Below, in pieces: positions 15,561 to 22,380 of a stretch of DNA of 38,823 bases. The stretch is from a bacterium. GTDB lineage: Bacteria > Patescibacteriota > Andersenbacteria > UBA10190 > CAIZMI01. The notes under the pieces were generated by a model, which was given only the letters and a program-made list of their open reading frames with translations, ran no database searches and was not told the origin of the DNA. The stretch covers positions 1 to 38,823 of the forward strand of contig JAUSJG010000005.1 in assembly GCA_030647555.1 (NCBI GenBank), read 5' to 3'. The position numbers and the translations under genes are program-made. Every line of letters starts with the position of its first letter. The stretch's first letter is position 1.

Positions 15561-16130
15561 TCAATTGCCTGATGTTTGGATCGTGTTTTCTGTCTTAGTT
15601 TGCTCTTTATTGCTCATGGGCGCAAGTGTGACGGAAAAACCATTCGGGTGAGGCGCGAGATTTTCTTCTTGCTTGTTGGGAACAGTAATTTTCCTTAAGA
15701 AAGTTTCAATAATGGTGCGAGCAAGGGGTTTGTGAGCCTTCTCACGGCCCCTAAGTACAATTTCGACTCTTACCTTGTCGCCGTCCTTAAGAAAATCTTC
15801 AGTATGTTTACGTTTTAGTTCTTGATCGTGGTCGCCGGTTTTGAAGCCGATGCGAATGCCCTTGATATCCGTTTTTTTCTTACCTTTTTTTTGTTCTCGT
15901 TCTTTCTTTGCTTGTTCGTACTGAAACTTTCCGAAATCCATGATTTTGCATACGGGGGGGCGAGTGGCGGGAGAAATTTCTACCAAATCGAGACCCACCA
16001 ACCGTGATTGGCGTAATGCTTCTTTTGTATCAAGGACACCGACTTGTTTGCCTTCGGCATCGATTAAACGAACAACATGGGCGCGAATGGCATTGTTAAC
16101 GCGTAAACGGTCTGAATATGATGGTGAAAT
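15561..16130 (-). CDS. infC: Translation initiation factor IF-3, probable AUU start
   Basis: The IF-3 N domain (DRLRVNNAIRAHVVRLIDAEGKQVGVL, LVGLDLVEISPATRPPVCKIMDFGKFQYEQ) and C domain (IRIGFKTGDHDQELKRKHTEDFL, GDKVRVEIVLRGREKAH, FSVTLAP) are complete. An in-frame stop lies at ~16149-16147 and no ATG, GTG or TTG falls before the conserved N-domain. The best start is ATT at 16130-16128 (ISPSYSDRLRVNN...), giving 189 aa. A rare AUU start is the known autoregulatory device of E. coli infC. No Shine-Dalgarno is evident. It heads infC-rpmI-rplT. Confidence 0.93.
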   Translation of the reverse strand: MSPSYSDRLRVNNAIRAHVVRLIDAEGKQVGVLDTKEALRQSRLVGLDLVEISPATRPPVCKIMDFGKFQYEQAKKEREQKKGKKKTDIKGIRIGFKTGDHDQELKRKHTEDFLKDGDKVRVEIVLRGREKAHKPLARTIIETFLRKITVPNKQEENLAPHPNGFSVTLAPMSNKEQTKTENTIQTSGN

Positions 16131-16265
16131 GGAGGTATTATTTAATAATGATTAAGCTTGATTATACTGGAGAGGGCATATATTTACAAGCGCAAAACCA
16201 CATTATTTGATATATAATTAACAAGTCCTTAGGTAATTTTAAGATTTTGGTGGCACCTATCTTTT

Positions 16266-16444
16266 GGCCTCGTCCGTAAATAAATTCCCCAAGATTATAC
16301 TCAATGCGCTTTAAATGTGAGTACTTTGATTGAGTAAAACCTTACGGCGTACTAGCAGTACGGTGAAAGGTTTTACGATTGAGAAGTGCTTGCAGTTAAA
16401 GATGCAGTGAGTATAAGATGGGGAATGTATTTACGGACGAGGCC
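16266..16444 (-). repeat. Family-2 intercistronic element, copy 3
   Basis: 25-bp arms (16266-16290 with 16420-16444, one mismatch). Read on the minus strand, the core aligns with 8366-8544: CCCCATCTTAT, CACTTCTCAATC, CGTACTG..AGTACG, TCAATCAAAG. The inner stem is AAAACCTT/AAGGTTTT where the other copies have AAAATCTT/AAGATTTT, a compensatory change. It contains the stop codon of the upstream glycosyltransferase gene (16433-16431). Confidence 0.92.
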
Positions 16445-17600
16445 TTAGACTTGCGTAAATGTTCTCATACTGATTAATTGTATTGTTGATATCGTGCTTT
16501 TCGATAATCTCCAGACTACTTTGGGACATTTTTTGTTGTAATGCACTATCGCTCAAGATGTTTTGCATATACTGCGAAAGTCTGTTGGTGTCGTTAAGTT
16601 CAAAGAGGTATCCATTGATCTCATGGTGGCACAACTCCGGTAGCGCCATGGCGTTCACGGCAATTACCGGTAGACCGGATGCCATTGCTTCCATGGTGAC
16701 GATACTTTGCAATTCCGCGATTCCGGAGATGATAAAGCAATCTGCCGTTCGGTAGAGTCCTGGCAAATCAGCTTCAGGAACAAAACCAGTGAAAGTGACT
16801 TTTTGGGCGAGTTCTAACTTATTAACCAACTCTTTTAGGTTGTTTGCCTCCGCACCTTTGCCTGCAACGATAAAATGCCCGCTAACTTTTTTTACTGCGT
16901 CGGCAAAAGCCTCAAGGAGGTAGTCTATTTTTTTTTCTTTATCGAGGCGTCCCACGTAAAGTAGTGTAGGTACTCTTGGTAAATGATATTTTTCTCGTAG
17001 TGGATCACCACTAGTAGTTGGTTTAAATTTTTCGCGGTCTATTCCGCAGGATACCGTGATGACGGGCTTATTTAATCCAACATTGTCGAGAAGTTTCGCG
17101 GCCGTTTTGGTTGGTGTTGTAACGATATCCAGAAGTCCGTAGACACTGCAAAAATAGCGCCAGCCCATATTTGTCACTACTTTCTCGCCTGTTTCGGGCA
17201 AGTGAAGGTAGTGGGTTAAGTTTTCGGGCATGAAGTGGTTTGTGCCGACAGCTGGAATGCCGAAGCGTTTGGCAATTTTTACCAAACTGGCGCCGATGTA
17301 AAAATGGTCTTGAACGTGAATGATATCGGGCTTAAACTCTTTGACAACCTTGGTTATGTCATAGCGACCCACAAAGGAGGGGGTCCAGCGGAAATCTTTG
17401 TAGACTAAAATTGGTACGGAACCTAGACCAAACACATTTATTCCGTTTATCAAAGCATTTTTAGTCAATAATTGACGCCCTGGAGCAATAACAAGGATCT
17501 CATGGCCGCGTTTTTGGAGATAGTGGGCCAATCTTTGGGAAAAGATTGAAGCGCCGTTGACGTTGGGGAAGTAGTTGTCGGTTCCGATGATGATTTTCAT
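16431..17600 (-). CDS. GT4-family glycosyltransferase
   Basis: 389 aa in two Rossmann-like halves (GT-B). N-half: MKIIIGTDNYFPNVNGASIFSQRLAHYL, IIHVQDHFYIGASLV. C-half: LLYVGRLDKEKKIDYLLEAF, then the EX7E motif in AELQSIVTMEAMASGLPVIA that contacts the sugar nucleotide. It resembles diacylglycerol or phosphatidylinositol glycosyltransferases of the group; the substrate is unknown. The ATG at 17600-17598 is one base after a family-1 element. The last residues (LRPRP) and the stop are encoded by the arm of a family-2 element, so the original 3' end was probably altered by it. Confidence 0.9.
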   Translation of the reverse strand: MKIIIGTDNYFPNVNGASIFSQRLAHYLQKRGHEILVIAPGRQLLTKNALINGINVFGLGSVPILVYKDFRWTPSFVGRYDITKVVKEFKPDIIHVQDHFYIGASLVKIAKRFGIPAVGTNHFMPENLTHYLHLPETGEKVVTNMGWRYFCSVYGLLDIVTTPTKTAAKLLDNVGLNKPVITVSCGIDREKFKPTTSGDPLREKYHLPRVPTLLYVGRLDKEKKIDYLLEAFADAVKKVSGHFIVAGKGAEANNLKELVNKLELAQKVTFTGFVPEADLPGLYRTADCFIISGIAELQSIVTMEAMASGLPVIAVNAMALPELCHHEINGYLFELNDTNRLSQYMQNILSDSALQQKMSQSSLEIIEKHDINNTINQYENIYASLRPRP

Positions 17601-17601
17601 G

Positions 17602-17742
17602 CCCAGTATATCAACCGCCAATGTAAGCGTTTTCGAAACGCTTACAAATTGTGGATTTTAAAATTAAAGATTTCATATGTATAATTAGAGTAATGTAGAG
17701 GATAGATAAAGGATTTTTCAAATTGGCGGTTGTATTACTGGG
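17602..17742 (-). repeat. Family-1 intercistronic element, copy 4
   Basis: Minus strand: left end 17742-17729 directly after the DedA TAA (17745-17743), right end 17615-17602 one base before the glycosyltransferase ATG. The variable arm CGCCAAT pairs with ATTGGCG. The 10-bp hairpin GTAAGCGTTT/AAACGCTTAC (17623-17645) abuts the right arm. The element fills the whole intergenic gap. Confidence 0.93.
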
Positions 17743-18321
17743 TTATTCTTCTTCCAGTTTTTTACCAGTTTTCCGCAAAAAAAGATACACCAGTATGAAT
17801 AAGACAGTTGCGACGAGGGCGCCTAACCAGGCAAAGTCAAAATAACGTTGTAGGTGGATAAAAGTATTACCAAAATAGTAACCAATCAGGAGTAGTACTA
17901 AAGATTTGGGTAAAGTGGCCCAAAGGTTAAAAATAATAAATTTCCTAAAAGGAATGCGGGCGATACCGGCAGACACAAGGACTATCGCACCAATCGCGTG
18001 AGATAATTTTCCGGCAATCAATGTTTTGCCACCATGGTCTTTAAAATGGGTTTCCATTTTTTCAAGCCGTTCTTTGGGTAAGCCAATAAAACGGCCCCAG
18101 CGGTCAAGGTGTTTTCTTCCATATCGACCTATTGAGTAATAAAGAGAATCTCCTGCCAGATCACCGATTACTGCCACAAAATAAACCAGAAAGAAATTTA
18201 GAAGACCTACGGAGGTTAAGACGCCGGCTGTTATAACCGTAATTGGCCCCTCGAGAACAATAAGAGGAAAAAGAATTAAATAGCGATAATTTAGAAGCCA
18301 TTGAGAGATATCGAGATGCAT
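17743..18321 (-). CDS. DedA-family membrane protein
   Basis: 192 aa with several hydrophobic helices. The DedA/VTT pattern is present: LEGPITVITAGVLTSVG (re-entrant helix with Glu), VIGDLAGDSLYYSIGRYG, GKLSHAIGAIVLVSAGIARIPFRKF (Arg/Pro motif). DedA proteins are flippases or scramblases for polyprenyl phosphate or phospholipid and support envelope maintenance. It is followed by, and probably cotranscribed with, the GT4 glycosyltransferase, which fits an envelope glycolipid role. Confidence 0.88.
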   Translation of the reverse strand: MHLDISQWLLNYRYLILFPLIVLEGPITVITAGVLTSVGLLNFFLVYFVAVIGDLAGDSLYYSIGRYGRKHLDRWGRFIGLPKERLEKMETHFKDHGGKTLIAGKLSHAIGAIVLVSAGIARIPFRKFIIFNLWATLPKSLVLLLIGYYFGNTFIHLQRYFDFAWLGALVATVLFILVYLFLRKTGKKLEEE

Positions 18322-18368
18322 TGTCTATACGTATCATAGTAATCTTCTTTCGTTTCGGATTCCAGCAG

Positions 18369-18553
18369 GTAACTCCTCACTCGCCTAAAAGTTGCAAGCC
18401 GTATTTATCTTCAAGCGTACAGTCCGGTCAATGACGAACTGCGTCATTGACCTCCCTCTGCACGCTTTTTGTTGCGACAAAAAGTCGTGAGGCCGCTTGA
18501 AGATAAATTCGGCTTGCTTCTTCCTGGGGACTTTCAATTCAGTGAGCAGTTAC
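18369..18553. repeat. Nested palindromic element, about 185 bp
   Basis: Outer arms 18369-18381 with 18541-18553 (12 of 13). Second arms 18394-18417 with 18494-18517, about 22 of 24 (CTTCAAGCG / CGCTTGAAG). Two inner hairpins follow: GGTCAATGACG/CGTCATTGACC (18426-18452) and CACG..TTTTTGT/ACAAAAA..CGTG (~18460-18489). It lies between divergent DedA and activase-operon genes and may carry or insulate their promoters. Confidence 0.85.
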
Positions 18554-18607
18554 TCCAGCCCGCCTTTGCAAATGTCGCGTAAGATGCTATGTTTGAGCCC
18601 ATTGAAT

Positions 18608-19534
18608 ATGAAGCATAAAATCGGGATTCCTCGAGCGCTTTTGTACCATAAATACCATTTTTTCTGGGAAGAATTTTTGCGCTCGCTGGGCCAAGAAGTG
18701 GTGGTTAGCCCCGAAACAAACAGAGAAATTATCGGTCGCGGGGTGAATTTGGCGGTAGATGAGAGTTGTTTATCCGTAAAGATTTATCTTGGTCATGTCG
18801 ATTATTTGAAAGATAAAGTGGATTTTGTGTTTATTCCACGCGTCGTGTCGCTGTATAAAAAAGAAAATCTTTGCGTAAAATTTATGGCGCTAAATGATAT
18901 CGTGAGGAACACTTTTGATGGGATAAAAATCTTAGAATATACAACACATGTACCGACTTTTCGCTATGATTTTATCGGTCTTTTCGGAGTGGGTTGGCAA
19001 CTGACGCATAACCCATTTTTGGTTTTGCGCGCCATTGCGCGGGCTAAAAAAACGCAACGCCAGCAATTAAAAAGACTGTTGCTGGAACAAGAAATGAGGT
19101 TGAAGGGTTCGGATAAAAACTTAAAAATTTTGATTGTTGCTCATCCGTATACTACCTATGATTCATTTTTGGGAATACCGATTACGAGTTTCCTTGAAAA
19201 ACAAGGCGTTGAGTTGGTTTTTGCCGACCTTGCCGATGAAAAGGAAACACGTGAATTGTCTAAGAATATCTCTACCGATCTATATTGGACATACAACAAA
19301 GAATTAGTCGGGGCGTTGGAAAAATATCGCAAAGAAGTTGCTGGCGTCATTTTTATTATGACTTTTCCTTGCGGGCCTGATTCTTTGGTTATTGATCTTT
19401 GTCAAAATAAAGTAAATGATCTGCCGATTGTAGTGATTACACTGGATGAGCTTCAAGGAGAAGCGGGACTGAAAACGCGCCTGGAAAGTTTTGTGGATAT
19501 TCTAAAAATAAGAAATGAGAGGGGGGTGCATTGA
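18608..19534 (+). CDS. Acyl-CoA dehydratase activase-related protein (DUF2229-like)
   Basis: 308 aa from the ATG at 18608; the longer open frame from 18497 lies in palindromic DNA and is rejected. MKHKIGIPRALLYHKYHFFWEEFLRSLGQEVVVSPETN and DESCLSVKIYLGHVDYL, FIPRVVSLYKKENLCVKF match the DUF2229 family related to the D-component (HgdB-like) of 2-hydroxyacyl-CoA dehydratases, with conserved Cys for an Fe-S cluster. In long activase proteins this domain is fused behind the ATPase; here it is separate. It overlaps the next gene by 4 nt, so all three genes are probably one transcriptional unit. Confidence 0.87.
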   Translation: MKHKIGIPRALLYHKYHFFWEEFLRSLGQEVVVSPETNREIIGRGVNLAVDESCLSVKIYLGHVDYLKDKVDFVFIPRVVSLYKKENLCVKFMALNDIVRNTFDGIKILEYTTHVPTFRYDFIGLFGVGWQLTHNPFLVLRAIARAKKTQRQQLKRLLLEQEMRLKGSDKNLKILIVAHPYTTYDSFLGIPITSFLEKQGVELVFADLADEKETRELSKNISTDLYWTYNKELVGALEKYRKEVAGVIFIMTFPCGPDSLVIDLCQNKVNDLPIVVITLDELQGEAGLKTRLESFVDILKIRNERGVH

Positions 19535-20628
19535 TCGATATCGCCGAGAGAAAAATCAGTTTTCCGCATATGGGCAATTATTTTGTGGCACTGCAACCAT
19601 TAGCGAAATTAATCGCGGGCGAGGTACTTGAACCGCCACCGATTTCCAAGCAAACAATCGAGTGGGGATACAAGAACAGTCCGGAATGTGTTTGTGTGCC
19701 ATTTAAATATAATTTGGGGAACTATATTGAAGCGCTGGAGCGCGGCGCCAATATCTTGGTGCAAGCAGGCGGGGGTTGCCGTTTTGGTTATTATGGCGAG
19801 GTTCAGGAAGAAATTCTTAAAAAGATGGGGTACAAATTCGAGTTTTTGAAATTAGCGAATTCATATAGTCCGCTCTCCCTTGCAAAAGATTTTCGTCTTT
19901 TAAACCCCAAGCTAACATATTTAAAAATATATCGTACTTTTTTACTTTGTTATTTTCGCTTGAGCAGTATTGATCGTTTAGAAGATTTTATTAGAAAAAA
20001 TATCGGTTTTGAAAAGCAAAAAGGTGAATTTGAAAAAATGCATAAAGGTTTTTTAAGGGACTTGGCAGGGGCCACTTCATGGTGGGAGACCAGAAAATTG
20101 TACAAGAAATATGTGATGCTTTTCCAAAATATTCCGGTCGAAAAACCTGCTAAACCTTTGCGTGTAGGAATTGTCGGAGAATTATATGTTTTGATGGAAC
20201 CTTTCTCAAATTTTCAAATCGAAAAAGAATTGGCGAAAAAGGGGATTGAGGTGCATCGTTTTGTTACCGTTTCCAGTATTTTGCATGATTGTCTGGATGA
20301 AGTGTTATTCAGTCGCCAGCTTCGAAAGTTGATTAGAGAAGCGCGACCGTACTTGAAATTTCATCTTGGCGCGCACGGTACGGAAAGTGTTGCCAAAACT
20401 TTAGAACTGATAAAAGACGGATTCGACGGGGTGATCCACATTAAGCCGTTCGGCTGTATGCCGGAGGTAAATGCGATGTCGGCACTGCATAAAATCTCTA
20501 AGGATTACGAGTTTCCGATTATTTATTTCAGTTTTGACGCTCAATCTTCCGAAACGGGTATTAAAACAAGATTAGAAGCTTTTTATGATATGCTTACAAT
20601 GAAGAAACGCCATAATGAACAGCAATAA
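19531..20628 (+). CDS. 2-hydroxyacyl-CoA dehydratase-like / activase-associated protein
   Basis: 365 aa. The start TTG at 19531 has a strong GAGAGGGGGG just upstream and overlaps the previous TGA. The motifs FPHMGNYFVALQPLAKLI, SPECVCVPFKYNLGNYIEALERGANILVQAGGGCRFGYYGEVQEEIL and HLGAHGTESVAKTLELI, KPFGCMPEVNAMSAL are those of HgdB-like proteins in activase clusters. Cysteines in SPECVC, GGGCRFGYY and FGCMPE are candidate [4Fe-4S] ligands. Together with the preceding gene it would form the electron-accepting partner of the activase. The substrate is unknown; such pairs are often called CoA-protein activases without biochemical proof. Confidence 0.87.
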   Translation: MIDIAERKISFPHMGNYFVALQPLAKLIAGEVLEPPPISKQTIEWGYKNSPECVCVPFKYNLGNYIEALERGANILVQAGGGCRFGYYGEVQEEILKKMGYKFEFLKLANSYSPLSLAKDFRLLNPKLTYLKIYRTFLLCYFRLSSIDRLEDFIRKNIGFEKQKGEFEKMHKGFLRDLAGATSWWETRKLYKKYVMLFQNIPVEKPAKPLRVGIVGELYVLMEPFSNFQIEKELAKKGIEVHRFVTVSSILHDCLDEVLFSRQLRKLIREARPYLKFHLGAHGTESVAKTLELIKDGFDGVIHIKPFGCMPEVNAMSALHKISKDYEFPIIYFSFDAQSSETGIKTRLEAFYDMLTMKKRHNEQQ

Positions 20629-22330
20629 ACTTTATTTAGGGGTTGATATAGGATCAATCTCCACTAAAGCCGTTGTAATCGATGCCGAGAATAATATTTT
20701 GGCGAAAACTTATCTTTGGACGGAGGGAAACCCGATTCGCGCCGTCAAAAATTTGTTGGAAGAAATTCGTAAGCAACTTGGGGAAAGAGAACACGATATT
20801 GTCGCCGTCGGGACTACCGGGTCGGCACGAGAACTGATTGGAACAATTTTGGGCGCGCAGATTGTTAAAAATGAGATTACCGCTCACGCCATTGGTACAT
20901 TAACCTTTCATCCCGACGTGCACACGATTTTCGAGATTGGCGGGCAGGATAGCAAAATTATCATCATTAATCACGAGATTGTCGTGGATTATGCGATGAA
21001 TACGTTGTGCGCCGCCGGCACGGGCTCGTTTTTGTCGTCACAGGCGAGGCGCTTGGCGATACCGGTTGAGGAATTCGGGCAGTATGCTTTGCGGTCAACC
21101 AATCCGACCAAAATTGCCGGACGTTGTACTGTTTTTGCCGAATCGGATTTGGTGCATAAAGCGCAAATGGGTTATCCCCGGGAAGATATTATTGCAGGGT
21201 TGTGCAATTCTATTGTTTATAATTATTTGAATAATGTCGGAAAGGGAAAGAATATCAAACCACCGGTTGTGTTTCAAGGCGGGGTAAGCAAGAATATCGG
21301 CGTTGTCAAAGCGTTTGAAAGAATTACAGGTTATGAAATTACCATCGACGAAATCGGTCATTTGATGGGTGCTTTTGGTGTGGCAGCGTTGGCACGGGAG
21401 CAAAAGAAAGAAAAACAATTCGATTTTGCCGTGGAAAATATCGATTTTCGGACGGTCGGGGTGGAGTGTGGTGGTTGTCCAAATAACTGTGAAGTTGTTT
21501 GTGTGTTGCGTGACAATAAGTTTCTTGATGGATGGGGAAATCGCTGTTCCAATGGTATCGAACGTGCGAAAGAAAAATTGGCGGAAATGGCTAACGAAAA
21601 GAAAGAGCAAAATGTGCGGATGAAAGCCACCGTTAAAATTGTTGAGAAAAAAGAATTGGCTGACGGAACATTGGGTTTGTATGTGGAAAAGCCGGAAAAC
21701 TTTTTTTATCGCGCGGGGCAGTACGTTTTACTGCACGTACCGCAGTTAAAAGAAAAAGGCGCACGGGAATCCACACACGCGATGTCGCTCGCTTCCGCGC
21801 CGCACCAAGACACCTTGCTTTTTGCAATGCGCGTCAGTCAGTCGAATTTCAAACAGGAAATAAAGCGTATGAAGATTGGCGATACTTTGGAAATTGATGG
21901 TCCGTTGGGAAATTTGTATATGGATGAACAAAATCAGCCGGTAGTGTTTATTGCCGGCGGAATCGGGATTGCGCCTTTTTACGGTATTATTGAAGAGCAG
22001 GCGCGACTGGAGTGGTCGCGTTCGGTGACGCTTTTCCAAGTGGAAAAAACTCCGAAAGACGCGGCGTTTATGGAGAAGTTGCGGGCCTTGACGAATAAAA
22101 ATTTTACTTACATTCCGACAATGACCAGACTGGAAGATTCTGATACGTCTTGGGACGGTGAGCGGGGAAGAATAACGGCGGATTTGATTCAGAAGAACGT
22201 TCAAGATCTTTGCGCTCCGATGTATTATATTGTCGGTTTGCCGGGAATGGTTGATTCTGTGGTTGAGGAATTGGCCAAGATTGGTGTTCCGCAAGAAAAA
22301 ATCAAAACCGAATTGTTTACGGGATATTGA
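20615..22330 (+). CDS. Acyl-CoA dehydratase activase (BcrA/BadF/HgdC-type ATPase) fused to a ferredoxin-NADP reductase-like module
   Basis: 571 aa; overlaps the previous gene by 14 nt. Residues 1-~270 are an ASKHA ATPase: GVDIGSISTKAVVID, TTGSARE, FEIGGQDSKII, and the two cysteines that bridge a [4Fe-4S] cluster in the HgdC dimer (MNTLCAAGTGSF ~131, AGRCTVFAESD ~169), then GGVSKNIGVV. Residues ~282-310 carry CGGCPNNCEVVC plus a further Cys, possibly another metal site. Residues ~335-571 are an FNR-like unit: RAGQYVLLHVP, HAMSLASAP (FAD-binding part), GGIGIAPFYGII (NAD(P)-binding), VGLPGMVDSVVEEL. Such activases normally receive electrons from separate ferredoxin or flavodoxin; the fusion suggests direct NAD(P)H-driven reduction (inference). 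Confidence 0.9.
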   Translation: MNSNKLYLGVDIGSISTKAVVIDAENNILAKTYLWTEGNPIRAVKNLLEEIRKQLGEREHDIVAVGTTGSARELIGTILGAQIVKNEITAHAIGTLTFHPDVHTIFEIGGQDSKIIIINHEIVVDYAMNTLCAAGTGSFLSSQARRLAIPVEEFGQYALRSTNPTKIAGRCTVFAESDLVHKAQMGYPREDIIAGLCNSIVYNYLNNVGKGKNIKPPVVFQGGVSKNIGVVKAFERITGYEITIDEIGHLMGAFGVAALAREQKKEKQFDFAVENIDFRTVGVECGGCPNNCEVVCVLRDNKFLDGWGNRCSNGIERAKEKLAEMANEKKEQNVRMKATVKIVEKKELADGTLGLYVEKPENFFYRAGQYVLLHVPQLKEKGARESTHAMSLASAPHQDTLLFAMRVSQSNFKQEIKRMKIGDTLEIDGPLGNLYMDEQNQPVVFIAGGIGIAPFYGIIEEQARLEWSRSVTLFQVEKTPKDAAFMEKLRALTNKNFTYIPTMTRLEDSDTSWDGERGRITADLIQKNVQDLCAPMYYIVGLPGMVDSVVEELAKIGVPQEKIKTELFTGY

Positions 22331-22380
22331 TTTTCTTGTTTTATTAATTACCAAGTCCTAATCTTTACGCCAGTGCTGAA

